Assembly (NCBI GenBank): GCA_933228895.1
Contig: OW121848.1
Coordinates: 160,658,688-160,722,687, forward strand
Source of the DNA: Platycnemis pennipes
Taxonomy: Eukaryota; Arthropoda; Insecta; Odonata; Platycnemididae
Reading direction: 5' to 3'
Length of the DNA stretch: 64,000 bases
Notes under the pieces: generated by a model
What the model was told of the DNA's origin: nothing
The model's input: the letters and a program-made list of their open reading frames with translations, nothing else
The model's database searches: none
Program-made: the position numbers and the translations under genes
Part shown: one piece after another, positions 21,600-32,776 of the stretch
Position numbering within the stretch: the first letter of the stretch is position 1
Layout of the letters: each line of letters opens with the position of its first letter

Positions 21600-23182
21600 A
21601 GCCCCACAAAGCATTACGTCTATTGGCATTGTATCTTTACCAAATATTTCTACCGATGGACTGGAAAGTAGCCGATGTAACACCCATTTTTAAAAGTGGT
21701 GATAGGGAGCAGCCATCTAACTACAGACCAATATCTCTCACATCCATTTCATGCAAGGTCCTAGAACATATAATTGTCAGTTCAGTCATGGGGCACCTAG
21801 ATAGCCAGAATTTGTTGTCCAACTTTCAGCATGGCTTCCGGAAGAGCAGATCATGTGAAACTCAACTTGCTCTCTTTTCCCACAATATTTTAGTTTCTGG
21901 CGAAAATAACATACCAGTGGATGCTGTTTTTCTAGATTTCAAAAAAGCTTTTGACAAGGTGTCTCATAGCAAACTAATTCTGAAATTAAAATCTTATGGG
22001 CTAGACAGGGACATTATATCATGGATAACTGATTTTCTACATGATCGGGTCCAAAGGGTTGTTTTGGACGGTGTTACCTCACCGGAAATTGAAGTCACTT
22101 CGGGTGTCCCACAAGGTAGTGAGATAGGTCCACTCCTGTTCCTTCTGTACATTAATGATATCAGTAAGGTGGTAAAAAGTAAGCTTCGTCTACTTGCCGA
22201 TGATGCAGTTGTGTACAGGGAAATTCTAAGCCCAAACGATAAGCAATATTTAAATGATGACCTACAAGCAATCGAAAATTGGTGTGATACATGGCAGTTA
22301 GAATTAAATTTAAAAAAATGTGTAGTAATGAATTTTTGGAAAAAGAATAATTCTCCTCCAAGCACATACAAAATAAGTAATAATGAAATAACAAACGTGG
22401 AATCCATTAAATATCTTGGAATAAGACTGACAAATGATCTTTCCTGGGGTAAACATATACGTGAAATAATGGTTCAAGCTAATCGTAAACTGGGTTTCAT
22501 CAAAAGAGTATTGGGTAAATGTGACGATCATGTACGAGAAATCAGCTACTTTTCCCTTGTTAGACCTCATTTGGAATATGCTGCCAGTGTATGGGATCCC
22601 TACGAAATCGGTCTAAGTAATGAACTTGAACGTGTGCAGCGAAGATCGGCAAGATTTGTAAAGGGACGATACGATAATTATATTAGCGTAACCAGTCTAT
22701 TAAATGAATTGAAATGGGAATCATTGTCAGATCGCAGGTTGAAATTTAGACTTAATCTCTTAAACAAATTCCAAGGCAATATTTTCAGTGATGATGTTAA
22801 AAATATTTTACGAACCCCAACTTACTATGGCAGACTGGACCATAATCACAAAATTAGAGAAATTGATTGCCGAACTGGCAAATTGAAAAATGTCCTTTTT
22901 TCCTCGTACAATTAGGGATATGAATAACGGTAAATATACCCAGTACGAGAGTAGCAATGGATAACATTGGTAGCTGCATGTTGGTGTAAGGACTTAAAGG
23001 TAACCCAACTTAAAGCATGTCTGCTTTGCTATTTTTATTTTTTTTAATTAGTGAAGTTTAGAACAGTATATAAATACTAATCCTTTTTTATGCATGATAT
23101 GTAGTACATGGTTGGTGAGAATTCACCCCCTGCCACACACCTTTATGGTGGCTTGCAGGGTTTTATGTAAATGTGGATAGAG
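21600..23182 (+). mobile_element. LINE-A, longest copy (RT domain to tail)
   Basis: 1.58-kb 5'-truncated copy. It holds most of the RT domain, the post-RT region, a stop, 3' UTR, the terminal hairpin (CCCTGCCACACACC, TTTAT, GGTGGCTTGCAGGG) and a decayed tail. The family resembles CR1/L2/Nimbus-type non-LTR elements, which have short-repeat tails and no poly(A). The endonuclease and the start of ORF2 are missing. Confidence 0.92.
21623..22915 (+). pseudogene. LINE-A reverse transcriptase, 5'-truncated
   Basis: 430 codons. RT blocks in order: DWKVADVTPIFKSGD (13-27), NYRPISLTS (33-41), FRKSRSCETQL (72-82), the first catalytic aspartate in VFLDFKKAFDKV (102-113), TSGVPQGSEIGPLLFLLYIND (159-179), and LLADDAVVY (190-198) with the aspartate pair at 193-194. 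The usual aromatic residue before ADD is Leu here. After the RT come W-rich and basic segments up to YYGRLDHNHKIREI. An extra base near 22885-22890 shifts the last 15 codons relative to the copy at 46852-47487. In life this enzyme copies its RNA at a nicked target; this copy lacks the endonuclease and is dead. Confidence 0.92.
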
Positions 23183-23905
23183 TGAGATTATAATGATCGA
23201 TTCAAAGACACCAACATTTGCGAGCCATTCCTGTTTGTACCACGTGACTGATTGGTTACCTTTTTGAGATAATCCCAGCGGTTTCGAACCCAGCCCCACT
23301 GACTGGAAACCCGAGGAAAGTAATGGCGGCATCATGACGTGACACAGCCATGGCGCCCAGCGAATGAATTCATGAACACATGAAAGTGATTTTTAAACAC
23401 AAATAGAACTACGCGTTAACCTCAAGGGAAAGTAAAATTCCATGTTATTCATTTTTTCTCAGGTGCTCATCGCTGTGCTAAGTATGACTGAAATGCAGCG
23501 GTACCACGTCGTGCCGTGTTTCTTGTGAGAGAGGCGAGGAGCGTTGTAATATTGGCGTTCGATTGCTGCAATAGAGGCGGAAAACACCGCGGGTGTCGAC
23601 GGGTAAGCTTGGCACACCAACCACACACATGGGGATGTTAGTAATCACACTAACTATGGGTTTCAAAGTTAAAGTAAATGAAGCTACTAGAAGATTGTGA
23701 AGATTAAAATTTTACAAAATCTTACGTGGTTGTTAATTAGCAATGGTACCTACCAATTGTGAATAGTTGCAATGATAGAATTCATTTTATGCACGAGAGT
23801 CATCATTGCCTAATCGTTAGGTATGACGTTCCCCTCTCAAAACTAGGGGATGGATGCTTATGAAGATGAAAAAGATTGAGTGAGCTCCAGCAACACTCTG
23901 ACAAT
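23183..23905. other. unassigned
   Basis: No gene or recurring repeat recognised. Confidence 0.35.
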
Positions 23906-24437
23906 GGGGGAGTTTACTCGGAACCGATATCGCAATATTTTGCACGAAATCGTTAGATGGAAACGAAAAAAGAATTTTAGTGAAAAAATTAATCTTCTAA
24001 CCACAACCATTCACTCATAAATCAAAAATTAAAATAAGAAAAAGGTGACGCCCACCCAAAATTCTGCTTTGATATCATTTGACGTCATTTTCCTCCCGTC
24101 CTTGACTGCTTTTAGGGGAAGGGAAGGGAGTGAAGGGGGGTTCTCGGAAGGTCTACTCGCACAGATGCAGTCGCAACTGTTCCTGATGGCAGAGTCAGCT
24201 GTGTCCCTCCCATTGCGATAAGGCGAAGTAGCTTCGCGGGCTCAGTTGTGATTGGACGAAGTCGATAAACGTCAGAGGTTGCACCACGCCCACTTTTCCG
24301 AAAGGGTTAAAAACATCAGTTTTTTGCCACTTGTAACTCGAGAAATAATTGACGGACCAAAAAATGGAAAAATACGGGTCTTTTTATTTTACAAACTCTA
24401 TCATATTCGGCGATTAAAAAATATGGCAAACGACCCT
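23906..24437 (-). mobile_element. M1 MITE, complete copy
   Basis: 532 bp, minus orientation, from AAT|GGGGGAGTTTACTCGG to AACGACCCT|ATT. Same length as the copy at 5890-6421. An 86-codon open stretch across its right part is a shadow and ends outside the element. Confidence 0.9.
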
Positions 24438-24526
24438 ATTGCGAGGGCTCACGAGCGCGCATCGTCGTCCCTTCCACTCCTCCGCTTGCTTCTTTCCTCC
24501 CTCGTTTTTTAGCAGTTTTACTCTCC

Positions 24527-24562
24527 TCGGCTTACAGGGTATTATGTAGATGTTGATCTATG
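24527..24562 (+). mobile_element. minimal LINE tail remnant
   Basis: About 35 bp: GGCTTACAGGGTATTATG followed by TAGATGTTGAT. Matches only the last part of the hairpin and the tail. Too short to place with certainty. Confidence 0.45.
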
Positions 24563-26489
24563 TAAAGCAGAAATAAAACAGAATTAGATTTTATAGGTAC
24601 TAAGTGGCCTCTTAATGTGTTAAAGAAATAAACACATTGGATGAAATGATTCCAGCCAATTAACTGCTGGCTTCTCATCAAACATGAGAAGTATATTAGC
24701 GATCATCAATTAGCGTCCTTTTAATGGCAACAATGATGAAAATTTTTCTTCCAGCGTACAATGAATCTTCGAATACATACACTATATATATATGAAATGC
24801 TGCAGTATTCTTATTCTACGACTCACGTTTTCGTTCTCAGTTTGACTGTGGTCACTCTCTTAGGAAAGAATAATGAGGGGCTCAACTTGGCGATCATAGT
24901 AATGTGAAGGGAAGAATTTCTGGGTTCGTAGAATAGGTACGTTGATATTCTTAACGAGTCCTTTATCTGGAAAGAGTGGCGTTGTGGATAGTAAGGATAG
25001 AGTCCGTTTATCTTTGATTTTGGGTACGTAGTGTTTCAGATAGGGCTATTCTGAAGGTTCCACGATATTTTTGGCTTCAAAAATGACTCGGATGATCCCG
25101 GATTGAAGTTCCCTTCTTAAATGCAGACGGAAAATTGTCCAATACTTTCGGTCGTTACGCAGGTAATTGATGTTCGTGAAACTTCGCTTTGGAGATTTTA
25201 TTTATACCCGGTCCTAAATTTTATTTGGGTTCCCGTAACCTGTTTAGCTTCTTGGAAGAAAAAAAGATCTTGCGCCTCTTCTCAGAATGCAAATTTTCCT
25301 CAGAACGTCATTAAAATTCGGATTTCCATTAAACGCACATCCGGAGAAGCGATAACTATTTTGACGACGATGGATTAAGTGGACCGCAAGTGTAATTGCA
25401 TCGGTTTTTAAGCGTTTAATGGCGAGTTTGGCTGCAATAAACCCACCTCGGCACCATCTGCGTGAGCTCACCCTTTTCCTTTATAACTTAAAAAAAATGA
25501 GAACGGTGACGTTGTGGTATTAACCATAAAGGATTCAAGATTTGTTGTTGACCTCAGGACATCGGTCGAGAGGGTAGGTTAAGGGAGTGAAATCGACAGA
25601 TTAAAAAAAAACATAGCAACCTATCCTGGGATGAGAAGCTAAGGCTGATGAGTGAGGATCTCATCCTAAAAGAGTAGAAGGGAGTGAATTGGAGCGGCAT
25701 TTGGCCCATTTGTTCTTATCCCTTGTAATATTTTCCTTTATGTATTAATCTCATACCTTTATTACAATAAAACATGAACAACATAAGAAACTCACGAAAT
25801 GCACTTAAAAATTAATCAAACACCAACAAACAACCTACACTTCTCTTCAGGCTCGCACTTAACAGGCCATTCACTTTTACACTTTCTTTTCTTTCGAGCC
25901 ACTTCTTAAATCAAATCAGCCACAACACAACAACCCCAATAATCTCTCTCTTCCCTCGCGAATGCTCATTCACCCACACAGACACCAACTAGATCACAAA
26001 AAATGCCCTTTTTCTTAAGCACGCGTCACTTCTGCGTCTCCACACCACCGCGTCTAACACACAACTCCACGATTCTCGCTCTCTCCTATGGTTCCTTAAT
26101 TACCAACGCTTGTTTACTTCTATTATTGAACCTTGCATTGTTTATCTCGGCGGCTCAATTGTTATGTTTATATATCGATATCCATTAAGACTGGGATATA
26201 ATGCATTTTGGTTGTGGTTGATGAGAGGCATAAATAAGGTGAAGGAGTTGTGCGTACTATACGTAGTGAAACACTATATGTATGTACATACTTTCACCAA
26301 AGCATGCATATGTTCACAAAAGGACAGCAATAAGTGGGTGATTTAGGTAGAAAGAATGCAATGGAATATGTTTCTCACAGAATAACGTCCACATTTTGCT
26401 TTCGTGTCGTAATTGTTACAGTGTTACTTATTTATATTGGCTAAATTAGTCCTGCCATGATCATTATGAATTGATAAGCCTAAGATTGT
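24563..26489. other. unassigned
   Basis: Nearly 2 kb without a recognised gene or repeat. A short (TA)n run is at 24782-24793. 25800-26050 is C-rich on the plus strand. Confidence 0.35.
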
Positions 26490-26890
26490 TTGAACTGGCT
26501 TTCCACTCCACTCACCTATCAGCCAACCTCGTCAAACCTACGTTACTCCTCTATTTCATATCCTAAACAGCCTGACCCCTTTGTCTCATGCAAGGCATTC
26601 CTTTTCCATTTTCCTCACACACTGTTCCTTTGGCAAATGTCTTCATTAGGCCGTCGCGTCACAAGATATGATCGATAACGTTGTTCCGTCTTCTTTTTAC
26701 TTTTTTTCGGATTACTTCTCTTTATTCTCATTCTTTTTAAGACTTTTTTGTTCGTCACTTTGTCCATCCTTTTTATTTTCAGCATTTTTCTGTGGTACCA
26801 TATTACGAATGCTTCCAGCTTTGACTTCTCTGCTGCTATAGTCGTCCTTACTGGCATAACAAATACTCCAGATGTGTGTTTTAATAACAT
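26490..26890 (-). mobile_element. RTE-like LINE, decayed 3' fragment
   Basis: The minus strand encodes a decayed version of the C-terminal segment seen at 58014-58412: KLEAFVIWYHRKMLKIKRMDK and VTNKKVLKRM. 26620-26660 (TGTCTTCATTAGGCCGTCGCGTC) matches 58920-58945 of the same family. Frameshifted; non-functional. Confidence 0.72.
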
Positions 26891-26949
26891 GTTTTCTTAC
26901 TTCCACGTTTCTAATTTCTGTAAGATGTAAGTAGGATCTTTTTTTTGGT

Positions 26950-27000
26950 ACATCTGCATCTTCGCAAAACCCTGCGAGCCACCTTGAAGATGCGTGCTTA
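26950..27000 (-). mobile_element. LINE tail remnant
   Basis: Inverted tail and hairpin only (CATCTGCATCTTCGCAAAAC, CCTGCGAGCCACCTTGAAG). Diverged. Confidence 0.5.
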
Positions 27001-27190
27001 CCCTGTTACTACTCCACTCGTAATACGCTCCGCAATGATAGGATGTCATCCAAAATGTTTGTCTTTCGGATTTATCGAGAGAGAGAGGAAGCGCAAGTTT
27101 ATTCAATGCTGTTTTTCACTATCGGCGACGACAGCAGTGACAGTGAGCGAGAGACCAGAGGTCAGCTTGCTGGGCTGGCCGCACTTCACA

Positions 27191-28040
27191 TCTAACATCT
27201 TCGTAATACCCTGCCAGCCTCTACTAAGTTGTCTGGCAGGGGGTTAAGACCACCAAACATGCCCTGTTGACATTCGCATAGTCTACTGATAGGAAATTAG
27301 TTTTATAGTAGGGTAACATGAAGCTAGAAGGTTAGTATCTGCATACTAATAAAGGTATTTGTTGTTAATACTTGCATAATTCATAATGGGGGCGTTTACT
27401 CGGAACCGAAACGCAATTTTGTACACGAAATTGTTAGATGGAAACAAAAGAAATTTAGTGAAAAAATTAATCTTCTAACCACAACCATTCACTCATAAAT
27501 CAAAAATTAAAATAAGCAAAAGGTGACGCCCACCGAAAATGCTGCTGTGATAACATTGACGTCACTATCCTTCCGTCCTTGACTGCTCGTATGGGAAGGG
27601 GAGGGAGTGGAGGGGGATTCTCGGAAGGTCTGCTCGCACAGATCCTGTCGCAACTGCTCCTACTGGCAGAGTCAGTTGTGTCCCCCCCTTTGCGATAAGG
27701 CGAAGTAGCTTCGCGGGCTCAACTGTGATTGGACGAAGTCGATATACGTCAGAGGTTGCACCACACCCACTTTTCCGAAAGGGTTAAAAACATTAGTTTT
27801 TCGACGCCTATAACTCGAGAAATAATTGACGGACCAAAAAACGGAAAAATACGCGTCTTTTTATTTTACAAACTCTATCATATTCGACAATAAAAAAAAT
27901 ATGGTAAGCGACCCCATTATAACAATATTTCACCTACCTAACCCTTTGTTATGCTACCTATTGTGCTCTCTTATGGTACATGGGAATAATGGTATTTTAA
28001 ATCTATCGGTAATTACAATCTATCTCTCGAATTTTGCTTA
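27191..28040 (-). mobile_element. LINE-B fragment split by M1
   Basis: Tail and hairpin at 27191-27262 and 3' UTR to 27387, then M1, then more 3' UTR and the end of the ORF at 27916-28038. It is cut off by the next LINE-B copy at 28041. Confidence 0.78.
27388..27915 (-). mobile_element. M1 MITE, complete copy inside LINE-B
   Basis: 528 bp with flanks TAAT and ATTA. LINE-B 3' UTR continues on both sides, so the insertion is later than this LINE-B copy. Confidence 0.9.
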
Positions 28041-28900
28041 TCTACACGATACCCTGCAAGCCACCTAAGGGTGTGTGGCAGGGGGTGAAGATCACCAAGC
28101 ATGCACTACCGGCATGCAAACAAGCAACTATGGGGTCTCATGCAACTAGATTGTTAGTATCTATAGTATTTACGGGATTAATATATGCATCATGCACTAC
28201 AGACTGCTCTAAAATATTTCCCCTACCTATCCCTTTGCTATGGTGCGTATTCTGTTCTCTCATAGTTTGGGGGGAAAACTGACATTTTGAATCTATCAGT
28301 ACGACAATCTATCTCTCTAATCTTGTTTATCTGATCGAATCTAGCATAATACGCTGGTGTTTTTAATATGTTCCTAATATCTTCAGTAAACGAATGCAAG
28401 ATATTCCGCAGAGAAAAAAATCATTCGCCTTGACCGGGACTCGAACCCGCACCCCCTGATTTCCGGCCAGGTGCTCTACCAGTGATCTACCAGTGAGAAT
28501 GATTTTTTCTCTGTGGAATATCTTGCATTCGTGCATCTCAGCGGGTAACTCCGTTAAAGTTTTCGCGGCTAGCTCGCGAGCTTTGATTCCTCAGTAAAGT
28601 TATCCGATTGAAATTTCTCTAATAGATTTAATCCGTACTTTAACCTACGCTCTGATAATGGATCCAACCCTAATTCTTTTATTAATTCTGAAGCACTACT
28701 CAACCTATCGTAACACCTTTTAACGAACCTAGCTGCTCTACGCTGCACACTGTGTAGTTCTCTAATTAAACCTAATTCATTCGGATCCCATACTCTCGCT
28801 GCATACTCAAGGTGGGGCCTAGCTAGTGAAAAGTGACATCGCTCTTTTGTATATAAATGCCTTTCTGTCACGGAAAGTTTTTGAGTGTACACCTGAAGGT
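28041..28900 (-). mobile_element. LINE-B copy split by a fold-back element
   Basis: Tail and hairpin at 28041-28090, LINE-B 3' UTR, ORF end, then a 200-bp insertion at 28391-28590, then the upstream ORF part to about 28890. The ORF side is open over about 100 codons: HLEYAARVWDPNE, RRAARFVKRCYDRL, ELIKELG, RRLKYGLNLLEKFQSDNFTE. This defines LINE-B by protein divergence from LINE-A. Confidence 0.85.
28391..28590 (-). mobile_element. 200-bp fold-back element with tRNA-like core
   Basis: Flanked by the exact 8-bp direct repeat TCAGTAAA (28383-28390 and 28591-28598). It starts with a 36-bp arm (28391-28426), whose inverted copy (28497-28531) differs by one base and one indel. Between the arms is a tRNA-like sequence on the minus strand: CTGGTAGAGCACCTGG (A-box region) and GGGTTCGAGTCCC (B box). 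59 bp follow the right arm, including the palindromic AGCTCGCGAGCT. Not a tRNA gene: D and acceptor stems are not complete. Confidence 0.85.
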
Positions 28901-29017
28901 GGCTTAGTACATAGAAACACGTGTAGTATAAATTATTTTAAAATTTTAAAATATTATTTTGGAAAAGTGCTGCAGTTTTTTTACACAACCATTGGTTCCA
29001 AATGTTTGTGATGCTAT

Positions 29018-29137
29018 ATGATCATCATGAATCCCAAGATTCGTTTGACGCAGCTGTCCAAATTCTAATGTCGTCATACTGAAATAATCATTCTCTTTTA
29101 TATCCTTCGCAACTTTATCCTTGAACATTTAATTCGT
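29018..29137 (-). mobile_element. RTE-like LINE 3' end
   Basis: GATCATCATGAATCCC, then AGATTCGTTTGACGCAGCTG, matches the 3' end of the RTE-like family seen at 58733-58870. The reading on the minus strand (MFKDKVAKDIKENDYF) corresponds to its last codons. Confidence 0.7.
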
Positions 29138-29220
29138 GCCCTTCCAGTAACATTCACTTACCTATCTGTGACCTCTTCAGGTGGTGCCCAAAATTTGTCC
29201 TTCTTTCCAATGTGACAACT

Positions 29221-29525
29221 GCTTATCGGACAAACCTAGCATAATACGCAGGGTTTCTTAATATATATCTGACGTCATCTGCAAAAAAATCATCTTTGAA
29301 TTTATTAAATAGCTTAAGCTAAATTTTAACCTGCGTCGTGTTAGTGATTCCCATCCAGGTTCTTCTACTTAATCGTAACACTTATACAATTGTCATAACG
29401 GTCTTTAGCGAATCTAGCCGATCTCTTTGCACACGCTGTAATTCCTTTACCATCCCTTCCTCATACGGATATCATATACTAGCAGCATGTTCTAAATGAC
29501 GCCTGACACGTGTAAAATAGCTTCT
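29221..29525 (-). mobile_element. LINE-C ORF fragment without tail
   Basis: Minus-strand match to the LINE-C frame (19185-19541) and the region just 3' of it. It includes AACCTGCGTCGTGTTAGTGATTCCCATCC and TCATACGGATATCATATACTAG (encoding a decayed WDPYE). Frameshifted. Confidence 0.72.
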
Positions 29526-30067
29526 TTCTCATCCACTTCGCGTCGTGCCAGCGATTCGGAGAAGGCTTTAGGTCTGCAATAGTATAGTGCTGTAGAGATT
29601 CCTCTTCTCCACCTCTCGTAAAACGCGTGATGAAATAATCACAAGTCCGAGGGTGATGACCTCGCCCGTGACTAACGAGCGGGTAGGATGACAGATAGAT
29701 GCTGACTGGTGCATCCATTGCCATCGCCACGATCGGGAGTTGAGCGAAGCGTTGCTAACGCGAGGTTTCTTGGTGCTCGTCACCTGACACCTCGAGTGGT
29801 GTGCATGCCCATCAATTGATACTTCACTTTCCTCCGTTTCGAATCGGTTCCTGCCGTGATGAAATGCTCACGTTAGGCATTCCTGAGGAGTGATTCACCT
29901 TCACACTGCCGTCGAGTGACTATATTCTCGTGACCTTTGTTAATTAGCTACTTAAATCAGTGTTTGAGTATGATTAGTAGTTTAATACAATAATGAAATA
30001 CTGTCGCAATTTGTCCATCAGTGAAATAGGGAAGAATATATAATGAAGTAAGTAAAAGAATACTGAT
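29526..30067. other. unassigned
   Basis: No gene or repeat recognised; two overlapping minus-strand open stretches at 29479-29783 have no recognisable homology. Confidence 0.35.
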
Positions 30068-30556
30068 CTGCATCTACATAATACTCAGAAAGCCACCATG
30101 AAGGTGTGTGGCAGGGGGTGTACTGTCACCATAAATGCACTACTTATCATGCATAAAAAGGATCAGTATTTATATACTATTCTAAACTTCACTATTTAAA
30201 AAAAGATAAAAATAGCAACGCAATCATCAAAAACATCGTTAGTTGGGTTAGCTTCAGGTCCTTATACCAACATGCAGCTACCAATGTTATCCATTGATAC
30301 ACTCGTACTGGATATATTGACCGTTACTCATATCCCTAATTATAAGAGGAAACAGGATATTTTGAATCTGTCAGTTCGGCAATCAATTTCTCTAACTTTG
30401 TGATTATGGTCCAGTCTGCCATAGTAAGTCGGGGTTCGCAAAATATTTTTAACATCATCACTGAAAATATTTTCTTGGAATGAGTTTAAGAGGTTATGTC
30501 TAAATTTCAACCTCCTATCTGACAATGATTCCCAATTTAATTCGATTAAAACAGGC
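30068..30556 (-). mobile_element. LINE-A 3' fragment with tail
   Basis: Tail, hairpin (outer stem mutated), full 3' UTR and about 70 codons of the ORF end, open from 30340 to about 30556 (WESLSDRRLKFR, YYGRLDHNHKVRE). Confidence 0.87.
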
Positions 30557-30779
30557 GAATGCATTACTGATACTCAGTAATGAATTCGTCCGCCATATTT
30601 ACTCCAGATAGGGTAAACTATCAACTAGAATCCTTCAATTGCTAGTATATGACAATTTTAGCATTTTTGGATTTTATTTATAATTATTTTAGCTCCTTTT
30701 TTCCACTTTTCTGTTCTTAGGATCTATATCCTCCTGGATAGAAATAATACTTAGGTTTTAAGGTGCTCTAAAGGCTGAG

Positions 30780-31068
30780 GTTATTGGCGGAACTGCGGAA
30801 AAAATGACATTTGAATTTGTCGATACGACAATATATCTCTCTAATCTTATTTATCTGGTTGAATCTAGCCTAATACGCTGGTAGTTTTAATATATATCTA
30901 ACATCTTCAGTAAAGATATCACTTAAATTTCTGTAATAGATTTAATCTGTACTTTGACCGACCACTTTAACCTTAATTCCATATCATCCCTGGGTTAGTG
31001 ATGTCAATACATGCACCAATCACTACAGAATACTCTAACAATATTTCACCAACCTATCCCTTTGCTTT
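30780..31068 (-). mobile_element. LINE-B, two rearranged pieces
   Basis: 30785-30975 matches the ORF end of LINE-B. 31010-31068 matches the 3' UTR/ORF-end junction, which should lie on the other side. The order is therefore permuted relative to intact copies. Confidence 0.6.
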
Positions 31069-31551
31069 GTAATTTTCTTTTCTTCGATCGATCAATTAGT
31101 AATCGAGTTGCGAGCGGTGAATAACGGATGTTTTTAACCCTTTCGGAAAACTGGGCGTGTGAAGGACTCGTACGTCATCCACTTCGTCCAATCACAACTG
31201 AGACTGCGTAGCTGCTTCCCCTAATCACAATTGTGGACACACAGCTGACTCTGGTAGTGGAAGTGGTTGCGACAGGATCTCTTCAGGCAGACCTCCCCTC
31301 CTTACCTCCGCTCCCTTCCCGTTCTTCCTCAACGCAATCAAGGACAGGAGGTGGATGAGGTAGTGATCATAAACATAGCTCTTTCGGTGAGCGCCATCCT
31401 TTGCTTGTATTAATTTTAATATTATGAGTATGTTCTATTAGTTCTTATAAGCTCTGGTTAGAAGATTAATTTTTCACTAAAATCCAATTTTCGATTCCAT
31501 GCAACGATTTCGTGTACAAAATAGCGATTTCGGTCCCGAGTAAACACCTCC
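31069..31551 (+). mobile_element. M1 MITE, 5'-truncated copy
   Basis: Lacks the first about 70 bp and ends GAGTAAACACCTCC|ATT. Several small indels; more diverged than the complete copies. Confidence 0.82.
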
Positions 31552-32639
31552 ATTGGAGTCAGCGCAGAGGAGATAGGGGAGGGGTGGAATTGAGAGAGAG
31601 AGGTCATAGTATTGTTCCGGGCGCCAATCCGTCCAATCCGTCGAGGTGGACCGAAATCGAGAGTGTGAGAACATAAATTCAGCCATTTTTAGGAGGAATA
31701 TATCGACCGGAGGAAGATTATAGTTGGAACGACGACGGGCAGAGTGGATACGTTTTCTTTGAAATTCGTCAGTGAGGTCCAACTTACGGGAATCCTAGTG
31801 GTTTTATTAAGAGATTCTTAAGAAAAGAAAAAATATCGTTGGATGAAAAAAACTCTTCCTCAATCCATAGTTGAGATTACTGTTTGCTAAACATATAAAA
31901 TTTAAAGTAAAAAAGAAGTAACTTAAACCAATTAAATAATTAATAAATTAACTAATAACCAAATCAACCAGTTATTTACGTGATTGTTAATTTTAAAACT
32001 TAATCTTGAAAGTTTTTGTATTAAAATTTAGATAATCAAGAGAATGTCTGCTAGTTAAATTTATTTGGACAAGAGTTTTAAGGATAAAGGTGGTTTGTGT
32101 GTAAATAACCTAACTATTTTGCGTCCACTAATCACGAAGCCAATGGGAATTGAAGTTGTAATTATTTGCGTTATTTCCAGAGTAAATATTATATAAACCT
32201 GTTTATTGAATAAGCAATGTGAAATTTTAATTTGTCAATGACAATTTATGCTAAGTTTTGCTTGTTATTGTATGGAATTGTAACTACTTATTACTTATCA
32301 TTTACTATGCTGAATGTCATATACGCCACGTTGAAATCATACTTCCTTGCCCTAAGGGGTTTGTATCAAAAGAATTTATATAAACCTACTCTTTTACGTT
32401 CTACGAGGCATTGAGTTGAGGAATTGATTTTCCATTTCATTCTATTTCTCCGTTCACTTACACACTGTATTGAGAGTACACACAAACCCACATCTTTCAC
32501 GATCATGGATTATAGGGTTAGCTCAATTTTGTTTTCTTAATAGCAATGAACTGCATATATCATGCAATATGGTGTTAAATACTACTTAACTCTTCAATAT
32601 TTATAGTTAGTGTGGTTTTTAGCGAACGAAAAAATTCTC
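31552..32639. other. unassigned AT-rich DNA
   Basis: No gene or recurring repeat recognised. Confidence 0.35.
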
Positions 32640-32776
32640 GGAGTGCGAGTTGGCACGGGGAAAGGAACTGGCCCCCTTACCCTGTATGTGTGTAACTCAC
32701 ACGCCTGTGGCTTAGTTCGGGGTGAGCTCTACTCTCACCTATCCGAACCAACATTCGGGTTGAATCTCTGCTGCAG
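32640..32776 (+). mobile_element. SINE-2, 3' part
   Basis: GGGGAAAGGAACTGGCCCCC through CTACTCTCACCTATCCGAAC and TTCGGGTTGAATC matches the 3' half of SINE-2 (14688-14956). The tRNA-like head is missing. Confidence 0.72.

Noticed and set aside
24252..24512. 86-codon open frame, similar to one at 5885-6076 on the other strand
   Set aside because: Both are the same stretch of the M1 MITE read in the same sense of the element. Similarity reflects repeat identity, not a protein family.
28427..28496. tRNA gene
   Set aside because: A and B boxes are present, but the sequence sits inside the arms of a fold-back element, and the acceptor and D stems do not pair.
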